A model generated the notes under the pieces. The model saw only the letters and a program-made list of their open reading frames with translations. It was not told where the DNA came from and searched no databases. Of a stretch of 64,000 nucleotides of DNA, positions 45,754-55,789 are shown piece after piece (position 1 is the first letter of the stretch; the number at the start of each line of letters is the position of its first letter). This DNA comes from Pectobacterium carotovorum (GTDB lineage: Bacteria; Pseudomonadota; Gammaproteobacteria; Enterobacterales; Enterobacteriaceae). Where the stretch lies: assembly GCF_033898505.1 (NCBI RefSeq), contig NZ_JAXAFK010000001.1:2046001-2110000 (forward strand). The letters run 5' to 3'. Made by a program: the position numbers and the translations under genes.

Positions 45754-46457
45754 TGCCGCGCTCCCATCAGGGTCAGCTCCTGCTGCAACTGACCGTCGCG
45801 CATTTCCAGCTGGCGGTTCAGTCGGCTAGCCAGTTGCAGGTCGTGCGTCACGACCAGAAACGCGGTGCCCTGCCGGACATTAAGCTCTCCCAGCAGTTCG
45901 AAAATGGTATCCGCCGTGCGCTGATCGAGGTTACCGGTCGGTTCGTCCGCCAGCACCAGTGACGGGCTGTTAACCAGCGCTCTGGCAATGGCAACACGCT
46001 GCCGCTCGCCGCCGGACAGCTCCGACGAACGGTGGTGGCTGCGCGCCTCCAGCCCAACAGCCGCCAGCATTTCACGTGCTTTGTCCTGCGCCTGCGACGT
46101 TGGCACTTTGCCAATCAGCAGCGGCATCGCCACGTTTTCCAGCGCGGTGAAATCCGGTAGCAGATGGTGAAATTGATAAATAAAGCCCAGCTCGCGATTG
46201 CGTAAATCCGCTTTTGCCGCCGCTGAAAGCGTACTCAGCGGCTGGCCTTTAAAGATGACTTCGCCTGATGTCGGCGTATCCAACCCGCCCAGCACATGCA
46301 GCAGTGTACTTTTGCCAGAACCAGAGCTCCCGACGATCGCCATCATCTCCCCGCTGCTCATCTCAAAAGAGACATCGCGCAATACGTCGGTCGACAGCTT
46401 GCCGTCCTGATAGCGTTTGGACAGGTTATTACACTGCAATAACGGTAAATCACTCAT
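45750..46457 (-). CDS. lolD: Lipoprotein-releasing ABC transporter ATPase LolD
   Basis: This ATPase of 235 residues has Walker [10 protein letters not shown], signature LSGGERQR, Walker [13 protein letters not shown] and switch VVTHDL. The [23 protein letters not shown] segment is the mark of LolD. It powers LolCE. The start at 46457 ([12 protein letters not shown]) overlaps the end of lolC by 8 nt, as in E. coli. Confidence 0.96.
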   Translation of the reverse strand: MSDLPLLQCNNLSKRYQDGKLSTDVLRDVSFEMSSGEMMAIVGSSGSGKSTLLHVLGGLDTPTSGEVIFKGQPLSTLSAAAKADLRNRELGFIYQFHHLLPDFTALENVAMPLLIGKVPTSQAQDKAREMLAAVGLEARSHHRSSELSGGERQRVAIARALVNSPSLVLADEPTGNLDQRTADTIFELLGELNVRQGTAFLVVTHDLQLASRLNRQLEMRDGQLQQELTLMGARQ

Positions 46458-47652
46458 AACGTAAAGCCTCAGCGGGTTGAACGGCGGCAGCGCGCCATGA
46501 CGGGTAAAGTGTCGATAAGAGGGCAATCACCATCGCGGAAATGGCGATAGTCACCACCTGCGCGGGGTCAATATCCACCGGTAACGCAGCGCCATCCAGC
46601 AATACGCCCAGAATTGGCATCAGCGTATTCAGTTGGCTGGCCAATAGCGTCCCCAGCAGTGCCCCTAACAACGCGCCAATGACGCCAGCGCTGCCCCCCT
46701 GCACCATAAACACCGCCATAATCTGGCGTTGAGTCAACCCCTGCGTTTGCAGAATGGCGACTTCACCCTGTTTTTCCATCACCAGTAAACCCAGCGAGGT
46801 AATAATGTTGAAAGCGGCCACGGCCACGATCAGGCTGAGCAGCAGCCCCATCATGTTTTTCTCCATGCGTACGGCTTGAAACAGCTCGCCTTTACGTTCG
46901 CGCCAGTCTTTCCAGACCGTGCCTTCCGGCAGCGTTTGCGTGCTCAGCGTATCAACCGACAGCGGCTTTTCCAGCCATAAACGCCAGCCGGTAATGTGGT
47001 TCGCCGGGTAGCGCATCAAGCGAGAGGCATCCTGCTGGTTCACCAACAGCTGGTAGCTATCCACCTCGCTGTTCGCGGCAAAGGTGCCGGCAACGGTGAA
47101 GATACGCTGGCTGGGAATACGCCCCATCGGCGTCAGTTGGCTGGCGCTCGTCACCATCATGCGAATCTGATCGCCGGCTTTAACGCCCAGCTGTGCGGCC
47201 AGTGTATCGCCCAAAATGGCCTGATATTGACCAGATTTCAGCTGCTGCTGTTTGACATTAACCAGATAGCGCGACAGCGGCTCCTGCTCATCAGGATCGA
47301 TCCCTAACATCACGCCGACGGCGACGCTACGGGCGCTTTGCAGCACCACATCGCCCGTCGTCAACGGCGCAATGCGCGTCACGCCTTCCAGCGAGTCTAA
47401 GGAGGAAGCAGGAATCAACGCCGGGTTCAGCGAACCTTGCGGCGTAGAGATGATCGCCTGGGGCATCACGCCCAGAATATTGCCTTCCAGTTCGCGTTCG
47501 AAGCCATTCATCACGGAAAGCACGGTGACCAGCGCCATCACGCCCAGCGTGATACCAATGGCGGATAACCAAGAGACAAACCGGCCGAAGCGGTCTGATG
47601 CGCGCCCACGCATGTAGCGCAGGCCAATAAATAAAGCGACAGGTTGATACAT
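46450..47652 (-). CDS. lolC: Lipoprotein-releasing ABC transporter permease LolC
   Basis: This protein of 400 residues begins [18 protein letters not shown], nearly the same as E. coli LolC. It has one N-terminal and three C-terminal membrane helices with a periplasmic domain that binds LolA. It is the first gene of lolCDE and is divergent from mfd over 145 nt. Confidence 0.96.
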   Translation of the reverse strand: MYQPVALFIGLRYMRGRASDRFGRFVSWLSAIGITLGVMALVTVLSVMNGFERELEGNILGVMPQAIISTPQGSLNPALIPASSLDSLEGVTRIAPLTTGDVVLQSARSVAVGVMLGIDPDEQEPLSRYLVNVKQQQLKSGQYQAILGDTLAAQLGVKAGDQIRMMVTSASQLTPMGRIPSQRIFTVAGTFAANSEVDSYQLLVNQQDASRLMRYPANHITGWRLWLEKPLSVDTLSTQTLPEGTVWKDWRERKGELFQAVRMEKNMMGLLLSLIVAVAAFNIITSLGLLVMEKQGEVAILQTQGLTQRQIMAVFMVQGGSAGVIGALLGALLGTLLASQLNTLMPILGVLLDGAALPVDIDPAQVVTIAISAMVIALLSTLYPSWRAAAVQPAEALRYE

Positions 47653-47797
47653 GAAATCCGTCTGGATAAGGTTGCCAAAGCAAAGTGATCAAGGATAATA
47701 AAGGGTAGTACTGCTTTATGGAACCCTAACACCCTCACTCTACGGCTTTTTCTTATTCCTGGCCGGATGCAGGGAGGCGAGACCCGATAATCAGATG

Positions 47798-50700
47798 ATG
47801 CCTGAAAATTACCGTTATTCGCTGCCATCCAAAGCCGGTGAGCAGCGCCTGCTGGGCCAGTTAACCGGCGCTGCCTGCGCCGTTGAATGTGCAGAAATTA
47901 TTGAACGCCACGCCGGGCTGGTGGTACTTATCGCCCCTGATATGCAAAATGCCCTGCGCTTACGCGATGAGATTCAGCAATTTACCGACCAGCACGTCAC
48001 CACGTTGCCTGACTGGGAAACGCTGCCCTACGATAGTTTTTCTCCGCATCAGGAAATTATTTCGACCCGCCTTTCCACCCTTTACCAGCTTCCCAACATG
48101 ACACGCGGCGTTCTAATTCTGCCGGTCAACACGCTGATGCAGCGCGTTTGTCCGCACAGTTTCCTGCACGGCCATGCGCTGGTGTTGAAAAAAGGCCAGC
48201 GCCTTTCGCGCGATAAGCTGCGTTCGCAGTTAGAGCAGGCGGGCTACCGCAGTGTCGATCAGGTCATGGAACATGGTGAATATGCCACGCGCGGCGCGCT
48301 GCTGGATCTGTTCCCGATGGGGAGCGAAGAGCCCTATCGTATCGATTTCTTTGACGACGAGATCGACAGCCTGCGTCTGTTCGATGTGGATACGCAGCGC
48401 ACGCTGAATGAAGTGCCGCATATTAATCTGCTGCCAGCGCACGAGTTCCCGACGGATAAAACCGCCATCGAACTTTTTCGCAGCCAGTGGCGCGAACAGT
48501 TCGAGGTACGACGCGATGCCGAGCACATTTACCAGCAGGTCAGCAAAGGCGTCTGGCCCGCGGGAATCGAATACTGGCAGCCGTTATTCTTCAGTGAACC
48601 GCTGCCATCGCTGTTCAGCTACTTCCCGACCAACACGCTGATCGTCAACACCGGCAATATCGAACAGAGCGCCGAGCGCTTCTGGCAGGATATTCAGCAG
48701 CGTTTTGAAAGCCGCTGCGTCGATCCCATGCGCCCGCTGCTGCCGTCAGACTCACTCTGGTTACGGGTAGACGGTCTGTTCACGGAGCTGAAAGCGTGGC
48801 CGCGCGTGCAGTTGAGAACCGATACGCTGCCGGAAAAAGCCGCTAACGTGAATCTGGCCTATTTGCCGCTGCCGGAGCTGGCGATTCAGCATCAGCAAAA
48901 ATCCCCGCTGGATGCGCTGCGCCGCTTTATCGAACAGTCCGACGGCCAGGTCATTTTCTCCGTTGAGAGCGAAGGCCGTCGCGAAACGCTGCAAGAGTTG
49001 CTGGCACGCATCAAACTGAACCCTACGCTCATCAGCACGCTGGAGCAGGCTCAGGAGCGTGGCACTTACCTGATCATCGGCGCCAGTGAGCACGGTTTTA
49101 TCGATACGCTGCGCCAGCGCGCCTTAATCTGCGAAAGCGACCTGCTGGGTGAACGCGTTAGCCGTCGTCGTCAGGATAATCGCCGCACGATCAATACCGA
49201 TACGCTGATCCGCAACCTGGCAGAGCTGCGACCGGGGCAGCCCGTTGTTCATCTCGAACATGGCGTTGGCCGCTATGCCGGGCTGACCACGCTGGAAGCG
49301 GGCGGCATCAAAGCCGAATACCTGATTTTGACCTATGCGGGTGAAGACAAACTGTACGTTCCCGTTTCCTCGCTGCATTTGATCAGCCGCTACGCGGGCG
49401 GTGCCGATGAGAATGCACCGCTGCATAAACTGGGTGGCGATGCGTGGTCGCGCGCGCGGCAAAAAGCGGCGGAAAGGGTGCGCGATGTCGCCGCCGAACT
49501 GCTGGATATTTATGCTCAGCGCGCGGCGAAAAGCGGTTTTGCCTTTAAGCATGACAAAACGCAGTATCAGCTTTTCTGCGAAAGTTTCCCCTTCGAGACC
49601 ACGCCCGATCAGGCGCAGGCCATCAATGCCGTGCTGAGCGACATGTGCCAGCCGCTGGCGATGGATCGTCTGGTGTGTGGCGATGTCGGCTTTGGTAAAA
49701 CTGAAGTGGCGATGCGCGCCGCGTTTTTGGCGGTCGAAAACCATAAGCAGGTTGCCGTACTGGTGCCGACGACGCTGTTGGCGCAGCAGCATTTTGACAA
49801 CTTCCGCGATCGCTTTGCCAACTGGCCGGTGAAGATTGAAATGATCTCGCGCTTCCGTAGCGCCCGTGAGCAAACTCAGGTGCTGGAGGAAACACGGGAA
49901 GGCAAAGTCGATATACTGATTGGCACCCATAAGCTGTTGCAGAGCGACGTGCGCTGGCGCGACTTAGGGCTGCTGATTGTGGACGAAGAACACCGCTTCG
50001 GCGTGCGTCACAAAGAGCGCATCAAAGCGATGCGGGCGAATGTCGATATCCTGACGCTTACCGCCACGCCGATTCCACGCACGCTCAACATGGCGATGAG
50101 CGGGATGCGCGATCTGTCGATCATTGCTACGCCGCCAGCCCGTCGTTTGGCAGTGAAAACGTTCGTCCGCGAGTATGACAATCTGGTGGTGCGCGAAGCG
50201 ATTCTGCGTGAAATTCTGCGCGGCGGACAGGTGTATTACCTCTATAACGACGTCGAAAATATCGAGAAAGCCACCCAGCGACTGGCAGAACTGGTGCCGG
50301 AAGCCCGCATCGCTATCGGCCACGGTCAGATGCGTGAACGCGAGCTGGAACGGGTCATGAACGACTTCCACCACCAGCGTTTTAACGTGCTGGTGTGTAC
50401 CACGATCATCGAAACCGGGATCGACATCCCGAGCGCTAACACCATCATCATTGAGCGTGCCGACCATTTCGGCCTGGCACAGTTGCATCAGTTACGTGGT
50501 CGCGTGGGGCGTTCCCACCATCAGGCTTACGCCTATCTGCTGACGCCGAATCCTAAAGCAATGAGCACTGATGCGCAGAAGCGTCTGGAAGCGATCGCCT
50601 CACTGGAAGACCTCGGTGCCGGTTTTGCGCTGGCCACGCACGATCTGGAAATCCGTGGCGCAGGTGAACTGCTCGGGGACGATCAGAGCGGACAGATGAC

Positions 50701-51247
50701 CAGCGTCGGTTTCTCGTTATATATGGAACTACTGGAAAGCGCCGTCGATGCCTTGAAAGCGGGCCGGGAGCCGTCGCTGGAAGATCTGATCAACAGCCAG
50801 ACCGACGTCGAACTGCGTTTGCCTGCCCTGCTGCCCGATGATTTCATTCCCGACGTCAATACGCGTCTGTCGTTATATAAACGTATCGCCAGTGCGAAAA
50901 ACACCGACGAGCTGGATGAACTGAAGGTCGAACTGATCGATCGTTTCGGTCTCCTTCCCGATGCAAGCCGCTATCTGTTGCAGATTGCCGCCCTGCGCCA
51001 GCAGGCACAAGCGCTGGGTATCCGCCGTATAGAAGGCAATGAGAAAGGAGGATTTATCGAATTCAGCGAGCAAAATCGCGTCGATCCGTCCCATCTTATC
51101 GGCCTGTTACAGCGCGATCCGGGCACCTATCGTCTTGACGGCCCAACCCGTCTGAAATTCATGAAGGATTTGAGCGATCGCCCGCAACGTATTGAGTTCA
51201 TCGGTTCGCTGCTGGGGAACATGGCTCAACATACGCTGGCGGCCTGA
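47798..51247 (+). CDS. mfd: Transcription-repair coupling factor
   Basis: This DNA translocase of 1149 residues frees RNA polymerase stalled at DNA damage and recruits UvrA. The domains in order are a UvrB-like module (about 1-340), the RNA-polymerase-interaction domain (about 470-550, VVHLEHGVGRYAG), two RecA-like motor domains (Walker A GDVGFGKTEVA, DEEH box, TATPIPRT, GRVGRSHHQAY) and a C-terminal TRCF domain. The start MPENYRY matches E. coli; an ATG three bases earlier is possible. From memory its length is within two residues of E. coli Mfd. Confidence 0.98.
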   Translation: MPENYRYSLPSKAGEQRLLGQLTGAACAVECAEIIERHAGLVVLIAPDMQNALRLRDEIQQFTDQHVTTLPDWETLPYDSFSPHQEIISTRLSTLYQLPNMTRGVLILPVNTLMQRVCPHSFLHGHALVLKKGQRLSRDKLRSQLEQAGYRSVDQVMEHGEYATRGALLDLFPMGSEEPYRIDFFDDEIDSLRLFDVDTQRTLNEVPHINLLPAHEFPTDKTAIELFRSQWREQFEVRRDAEHIYQQVSKGVWPAGIEYWQPLFFSEPLPSLFSYFPTNTLIVNTGNIEQSAERFWQDIQQRFESRCVDPMRPLLPSDSLWLRVDGLFTELKAWPRVQLRTDTLPEKAANVNLAYLPLPELAIQHQQKSPLDALRRFIEQSDGQVIFSVESEGRRETLQELLARIKLNPTLISTLEQAQERGTYLIIGASEHGFIDTLRQRALICESDLLGERVSRRRQDNRRTINTDTLIRNLAELRPGQPVVHLEHGVGRYAGLTTLEAGGIKAEYLILTYAGEDKLYVPVSSLHLISRYAGGADENAPLHKLGGDAWSRARQKAAERVRDVAAELLDIYAQRAAKSGFAFKHDKTQYQLFCESFPFETTPDQAQAINAVLSDMCQPLAMDRLVCGDVGFGKTEVAMRAAFLAVENHKQVAVLVPTTLLAQQHFDNFRDRFANWPVKIEMISRFRSAREQTQVLEETREGKVDILIGTHKLLQSDVRWRDLGLLIVDEEHRFGVRHKERIKAMRANVDILTLTATPIPRTLNMAMSGMRDLSIIATPPARRLAVKTFVREYDNLVVREAILREILRGGQVYYLYNDVENIEKATQRLAELVPEARIAIGHGQMRERELERVMNDFHHQRFNVLVCTTIIETGIDIPSANTIIIERADHFGLAQLHQLRGRVGRSHHQAYAYLLTPNPKAMSTDAQKRLEAIASLEDLGAGFALATHDLEIRGAGELLGDDQSGQMTSVGFSLYMELLESAVDALKAGREPSLEDLINSQTDVELRLPALLPDDFIPDVNTRLSLYKRIASAKNTDELDELKVELIDRFGLLPDASRYLLQIAALRQQAQALGIRRIEGNEKGGFIEFSEQNRVDPSHLIGLLQRDPGTYRLDGPTRLKFMKDLSDRPQRIEFIGSLLGNMAQHTLAA

Positions 51248-51265
51248 GAATGGAGAAAGGGAATG

Positions 51266-51290
51266 GAATTGTTATGATATAACATAACTT
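51266..51290. promoter_or_regulatory. Zur-like box before the alkaline phosphatase
   Basis: The core TGTTATGATATAACA (51270-51284) matches 14 of 15 positions of the enterobacterial Zur core TGTTATAATATAACA as I recall it, flanked by A/T-rich arms. It lies 19 nt after the mfd stop and 97 nt before the phosphatase start. Zur represses genes when zinc is sufficient. Confidence 0.6.
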
Positions 51291-51380
51291 TTTTATTGCT
51301 GTAACAAAACCGCCATGTGCACAACGTAGTGTGTCGGGGATCTTTCTGATTGTAATATTTCACTACAAAGGATTATCCCC

Positions 51381-52829
51381 ATGCGTATGTCTCCCTCTGC
51401 CCTGCTGGTTTTTTCACTCAGTGTTCCACTGATGACTCAGGCTGTAGCGCAAAATGTCGCCCCGAATAAGGCAAAAAACGTCATCTTACTGATCTCTGAC
51501 GGTGCTGGCATGAACACCTGGCATGCAGCCAGTTATTATCGCCACGGCGCTCTGGGCCACGAAGTCTACGATGACTTTGACATTAAGCTGTTTGCCTCCA
51601 CTCACCCTCTCAACACGTCGAATGTACCGACCCACTCGCAAGACGGGGCGGTCACTTTCGACGCGGATAAGATCTGGGGTAAAGATAAAACGGACAGCGT
51701 TTTCAAAGGTAGTCTGGGAAATTACCCCGGCTATTTTTCTGGCTATGATTATCTGCGCGCCGACTACACCGATAGCGCTGCCGCTGCGACCGCACTGGCG
51801 TCAGGCCATAAAACCTATAACAACGCGATTAACTGGTCTAACGACAATCAAAAACTGAAACATATCGGCGAATACGTCGTGGAAAATGGCAAAGCACTGG
51901 GCGTAATCACGTCGGTACAGTGGAGCCATGCCACGCCAGCCGGTTTTCTCGCTCATAACGTCAGCCGCAACGACTATGCCGCGATTGGTAAAGAGATCGT
52001 CGAATCTGGTCTCGCAACAGTGGTAATGGGGTCAGGGCATCCGCTCTATGATGCCAACGGCAAACCAACGACGCCCCAAAATGACAAGGCCTATCGCTAT
52101 GTTGGCGGTAAAGCCGAATGGGATCGTCTGGTTTCAGGCAAAACAGCTTACAAACATATTGAAACCAAAGCTGATTTCGTCACATTAGCCAACAACAAGC
52201 TGGATATGGGTAAAAAGACCAAGCTGCTGGGCACCGTACAAAACAACGCGACACTGCAATTCAACCGTGATGGCGTCGCAGCAGGCAATTTACTGACCAA
52301 CCAGCCCGATCTCGCCACCATGACCAAAGGTGCGCTGAATCTGGTAGCGAAAAATCCTAACGGCTTCATGTTAATGGTCGAAGGCGGTGCGGTTGACTGG
52401 GCTGCCCATGCCAATAACCTGCCTCGTCTGGTTGAAGAACAAATCGACTTTAACCAGGCAGTAGAAGCCGTTACTGCCTGGGTCAACGAACACAGTTCAT
52501 GGGATGAAACGCTGGTAATTGTCACCACCGATCACGGTAATGGGTTGCTACAAGGGCCAGACTCAAACACAGAGGCGTTCTCTGACATCGTGAACCAAGG
52601 AGCGGGTGCTCTTCCGCTGGTGCGCTGGCACACCGATACCCACACTCGCGAGCTGGTGCCGGTGTACGCCAAAGGCGCTGGTGCAGACTTCCTGACAACG
52701 GTTGCCAAGCCTAATCCAGGTCTGGCCACTTACCATGTGCCGGAAGAGAGCCAACAATTCGTCGATAACACCGATATCTTCCGCACGGTTGCGAGCGCAT
52801 TCGGTATTGCCACGCCACAGGCCCAGTAA
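51381..52829 (+). CDS. Alkaline phosphatase, periplasmic
   Basis: This precursor of 482 residues carries a signal peptide ending near AVAQ (residue 24). It has the alkaline phosphatase metal and nucleophile motifs: NVILLISDGAGMNTW (first metal Asp), YTDSAAAATALASG (nucleophile Ser in DSAAAAT), MLMVEGGAVDWAAHAN, and TTDHGNG. The enzyme should release phosphate from monoesters in the periplasm, using two zinc and one magnesium. It differs from E. coli PhoA around the nucleophile (ALASGHKTYNNAI), so I do not give the phoA symbol. A Zur-like box but no convincing Pho box lies upstream. The gene is absent from the mfd region of E. coli. Confidence 0.9.
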   Translation: MRMSPSALLVFSLSVPLMTQAVAQNVAPNKAKNVILLISDGAGMNTWHAASYYRHGALGHEVYDDFDIKLFASTHPLNTSNVPTHSQDGAVTFDADKIWGKDKTDSVFKGSLGNYPGYFSGYDYLRADYTDSAAAATALASGHKTYNNAINWSNDNQKLKHIGEYVVENGKALGVITSVQWSHATPAGFLAHNVSRNDYAAIGKEIVESGLATVVMGSGHPLYDANGKPTTPQNDKAYRYVGGKAEWDRLVSGKTAYKHIETKADFVTLANNKLDMGKKTKLLGTVQNNATLQFNRDGVAAGNLLTNQPDLATMTKGALNLVAKNPNGFMLMVEGGAVDWAAHANNLPRLVEEQIDFNQAVEAVTAWVNEHSSWDETLVIVTTDHGNGLLQGPDSNTEAFSDIVNQGAGALPLVRWHTDTHTRELVPVYAKGAGADFLTTVAKPNPGLATYHVPEESQQFVDNTDIFRTVASAFGIATPQAQ

Positions 52830-52843
52830 CCCATCACACTACG

Positions 52844-52870
52844 CTGTGCAGGAATCATCCTCCTGCACAG
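52844..52870 (+). terminator. Hairpin after the alkaline phosphatase
   Basis: CTGTGCAGGA and TCCTGCACAG form a perfect 10-bp stem with a 7-nt loop, 15 nt after the stop. There is no T run behind it. Confidence 0.5.
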
Positions 52871-52906
52871 CCGATGTTAACCCCAGCGAAGAGACCGTAT
52901 TTATTC

Positions 52907-53413
52907 ATGCCAATCTTATTTATGCTAGCCCAATGCCTCACACTATCTCGGCAGAGATGGAGGTTCTTCCTCCTGCTATGCTCAGCGCTGCTGTTCCCTA
53001 CACTTACGGCTCAAGCCGCCGAAAAACCGACCGTGATGACAGCCAGCAATCAAGCCGAAGCACAGGTGATCCGCGCGGTTCGCCAAGAAGGCCAATTGAA
53101 AGTCGATGTGCGCTTTGAAACGATAGCGGAGACGTTCGGCGGCGAAATTATCTATGACAATTTGCCACCAGACGGCATAGATAACGCATTTTATCTCGAA
53201 GCCGAGGGGCAACGCTGGGCGCTTAGCCCTGCTGGGAAAGCGGCCATTCCTAACACACTGCGCCTCAATTTCAGCTATGATCGCAAGAAAAATCCCCGCG
53301 TCGGCAGTTGGCAAGGGCTCTTCGTTGCTCCCCCGGCGACAGTGAAGCATGTCACTCTCACGCTGCCGGGCTTGCCGCCTATTCCTGATATTCTCATTGT
53401 CGATCGCCAGTAG
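52907..53413 (+). CDS. Secreted protein of unknown function
   Basis: I do not recognise this protein of about 168 residues. A hydrophobic segment (RFFLLLCSALLFPTLTAQA) ending at AEKPT looks like a signal peptide. The mature part is beta-rich, with LKVDVRFETIAETFGGEIIYD and ending in LPPIPDILIVDRQ. No enzyme motif is visible. The start is uncertain (52874, 52907 or 52922) and none has a good ribosome site. It is 77 nt after the alkaline phosphatase gene, so it may be cotranscribed with it, but a hairpin lies between. Confidence 0.65.
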   Translation: MPILFMLAQCLTLSRQRWRFFLLLCSALLFPTLTAQAAEKPTVMTASNQAEAQVIRAVRQEGQLKVDVRFETIAETFGGEIIYDNLPPDGIDNAFYLEAEGQRWALSPAGKAAIPNTLRLNFSYDRKKNPRVGSWQGLFVAPPATVKHVTLTLPGLPPIPDILIVDRQ

Positions 53414-53647
53414 GCTCACTTTACGAAGGAAGCGTAATCCTACATGACGCGCCTCTGCGAAAGACAATCGGGCAGCCAACTGCCCAATTTTACTCACACA
53501 TCGCCTCTCCCTTTACAAGCACCGTCGTAACGCAGTAAAGTCGCCAACCTTTTTATGGCCCGCCATCTCTGGCGGCGCCTTTCCGGGCCGTCGCCGGTGC
53601 GACGTTAAACGTTTTTCCTGGAAATTCTCATGGCATGGGGCACGACG

Positions 53648-55000
53648 ATGTTTATCGGTTTTGACTACGGCACGGCGAACTGTTCCGTGGCAGTGATGGA
53701 TTCAGGTACACCACGGCTCCTGTCGCTGGAAAATGGCTCGCCTTATCTTTCTTCCCTGCTGTGCGCGCCCGTGCGCGAAGCGGTTAGCGAGTGGTTATGG
53801 CGACACCATCAGGTCAACGCAGAGGGCGAGAGCGCGCTGCTGCTCAAGCGCGCCATCAGCTACAACCGCGAGGAAGACATTCGCGTGCAGCCCGATAGCG
53901 TGAAATTCGGGCGCGAGGCGTTACGCCACTATATGGATGACCCAGAAGAGACGTGGTTCGTTAAATCGCCGAAGTCCTTCCTCGGGGCTGTCGGCCTGAA
54001 AGCACAGCAGATTGCGCTGTTTGAAGATCTGGTTTGCGCCATGATGCTGCATATCCGCACGCAGGCAGAAAGCCAGCTTGACCAGCCTATTCGTCAGGCC
54101 GTGATCGGTCGCCCGATTAACTTCCAGAGTATCGGCGGCGAAGAAGCCAACCAGCAGGCGCAAGGAATCTTAGATCGTGCGGCACACCGCGCCGGATTTG
54201 AAGACGTCGTCTTTCAGTTTGAGCCCGTAGCCGCCGGGCTGGATTTCGAATCGACATTGACGAAAGAAACACGTGTGCTGGTCGTGGATATCGGCGGCGG
54301 AACCACCGACTGTTCCATGCTGCTGATGGGGCCAGAGTGGCATAAGCAGCACGAACGCACGCAAAGTCTGTTAGGACACAGCGGCTGCCGCGTTGGCGGT
54401 AACGATCTGGACATCATGCTGGCGTTCAAACAGCTGATGCCACTGCTTGGCATGAATAGCGAGACGGAAAAAGGCATCGCTCTGCCGATCATGACCTGGT
54501 GGAATGCCGTCGCGATTAACGATATTCCGGCGCAAAAAGAGTTTCATAGCACCGCCAGCCGCACGTTAATCAACGAAATGATCCGCGATGCGCGTCAGCC
54601 CGAGTTGGTAAAAAGACTGCTGACCGTGTGGCAACAGCGCCTGAGCTACCGTCTGATCCAACTGGCGGAAGAGAGCAAAATTGCGCTGTCCAACCAGTCG
54701 GAAACAGCAGCCGATTTACACTTTATCGAATCGGGTCTGGCAACGTGCATTCATGCGGATGAACTTAACGCCGCAATCGATAATCCGCTAAGTCGCATTC
54801 AGCAGCAGGTGACGCTGGCGTTAGAAACCAGTCAGACCCGTCCGGAAGTCATCTACCTGACCGGCGGTAGCGCACGTTCTCCCCTGCTGCGTCAGGCTAT
54901 TCAGCAACTGCTTCCTGATATTCCTATTGCCAGCGGTAACGATTTTGGTTCCGTTACCGCCGGACTGGCGCGCTGGGCAGAGATTGTCTTTCGCCGCTAA
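53648..55000 (+). CDS. yegD: Hsp70-family chaperone YegD
   Basis: This truncated Hsp70-like protein of 450 residues has only the nucleotide-binding domain: phosphate 1 FIGFDYGTANCSVAV, connect region VFQFEPVAAGLDFES, phosphate 2 VLVVDIGGGTTDCSML, adenosine VIYLTGGSARSPLL. The substrate-binding domain of DnaK is missing, as in E. coli YegD, which has the same length. The start MFIGFDYGTA at 53648 matches E. coli; a start at 53630 would add six residues. In E. coli it lies elsewhere, so its place after the phosphatase is specific to this lineage. Confidence 0.93.
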   Translation: MFIGFDYGTANCSVAVMDSGTPRLLSLENGSPYLSSLLCAPVREAVSEWLWRHHQVNAEGESALLLKRAISYNREEDIRVQPDSVKFGREALRHYMDDPEETWFVKSPKSFLGAVGLKAQQIALFEDLVCAMMLHIRTQAESQLDQPIRQAVIGRPINFQSIGGEEANQQAQGILDRAAHRAGFEDVVFQFEPVAAGLDFESTLTKETRVLVVDIGGGTTDCSMLLMGPEWHKQHERTQSLLGHSGCRVGGNDLDIMLAFKQLMPLLGMNSETEKGIALPIMTWWNAVAINDIPAQKEFHSTASRTLINEMIRDARQPELVKRLLTVWQQRLSYRLIQLAEESKIALSNQSETAADLHFIESGLATCIHADELNAAIDNPLSRIQQQVTLALETSQTRPEVIYLTGGSARSPLLRQAIQQLLPDIPIASGNDFGSVTAGLARWAEIVFRR

Positions 55001-55057
55001 GCGAAAGACGACGCGTAAGCCCGCGTCTCATCAGGCCGCCGTTTTGTTAGCGGCTGA

Positions 55058-55654
55058 TCAATGACCGTGGGGCTTGACTAACAGCCCACGCAGCAGCAAT
55101 TCCAGCGCGGCAACGCCTTGTGCCAGCCGCGCATTACCATCCTCTCCGTCCGCAATCCAGAACGCCGCTTCGGCCAGGCTGCCATAGATTAAGAATGCCA
55201 GCGCCTGCGGATCGGCTTCAGCCACTACGCCCTGCCGGATAAGGCTATCGATCAGCCGCTGCATCGACTCAACGCAATGGCGCTGTGAATCTGGCGAGGC
55301 ACCGCCCAGTACAGCTCGAGCATCGCGCAGTACAATACGCTGAATCTCCGGCTCCAGCGCCATTTCCAGATAGGCGCGGCAGCGACGACGAAAACCGTCC
55401 CAGGCATCCTCGGCGGTGTCGGAAATGACTTGCAGTCGTTCATCCATCTCGGCATCGATCTGTTCCACCACTGCCGCCAACAATCCCTTTTTATCACCAA
55501 AGTGGTGATAAAGCGCCCCGCGGGTCAGGCTTGCCTGCGCGGTGAGATCGTCCATTGAGGTGTCAGCATAGCCGCGTTCGCTGAAGACCTTACGGGCGGT
55601 CGCCAGCAGCGTAGCGCGGGTTTCTTCCATTTCAGCACGGGTACGACGAACCAT
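55058..55654 (-). CDS. TetR-family repressor of the adjacent MFS genes
   Basis: This DNA-binding repressor of 198 residues has its HTH at about 26-47 (TSMDDLTAQASLTRGALYHHF). The N-terminus MVRRTRAEMEETRATLLATA and the downstream sequence resemble AcrR/TtgR-type repressors. AAGGAG lies 5 nt before the ATG at 55654. It is divergent from the first MFS gene, and three inverted repeats lie between them, so it very probably represses both directions. The ligand is unknown. Confidence 0.92.
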   Translation of the reverse strand: MVRRTRAEMEETRATLLATARKVFSERGYADTSMDDLTAQASLTRGALYHHFGDKKGLLAAVVEQIDAEMDERLQVISDTAEDAWDGFRRRCRAYLEMALEPEIQRIVLRDARAVLGGASPDSQRHCVESMQRLIDSLIRQGVVAEADPQALAFLIYGSLAEAAFWIADGEDGNARLAQGVAALELLLRGLLVKPHGH

Positions 55655-55667
55655 CGACACTCCTTTA

Positions 55668-55736
55668 CATACAGTTCGTATGATTATTTACATTCACTCC
55701 GTATGAATATATGCTTTTATTCATACGCTTTGTATG
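55668..55736. promoter_or_regulatory. Three TetR-type operators
   Basis: Three 15-bp dyads of the form CATAC-N5-GTATG begin at 55668 (CATACAGTTCGTATG), 55691 (CATTCACTCCGTATG, one mismatch) and 55722 (CATACGCTTTGTATG). The start-to-start distances are 23 and 31 bp. They fill the intergenic region between tetR and the MFS gene. Confidence 0.85.
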
Positions 55737-55789
55737 TATTGTCGCTGTGCCGCGATGGCATGGCAAGCGGATTCACTTTGGAGAACGAG

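Noticed and set aside
49124..49930. Open frame of 268 codons antisense to mfd
   Set aside because: It is a shadow of the mfd coding sequence; no promoter, ribosome site or domain could be seen.
51299..51316. CTGTAAC-N4-CCGCCAT as a Pho box before the alkaline phosphatase
   Set aside because: Each half matches only 5 of 7 positions of the CTGTCAT direct repeat, which is within chance for this region.
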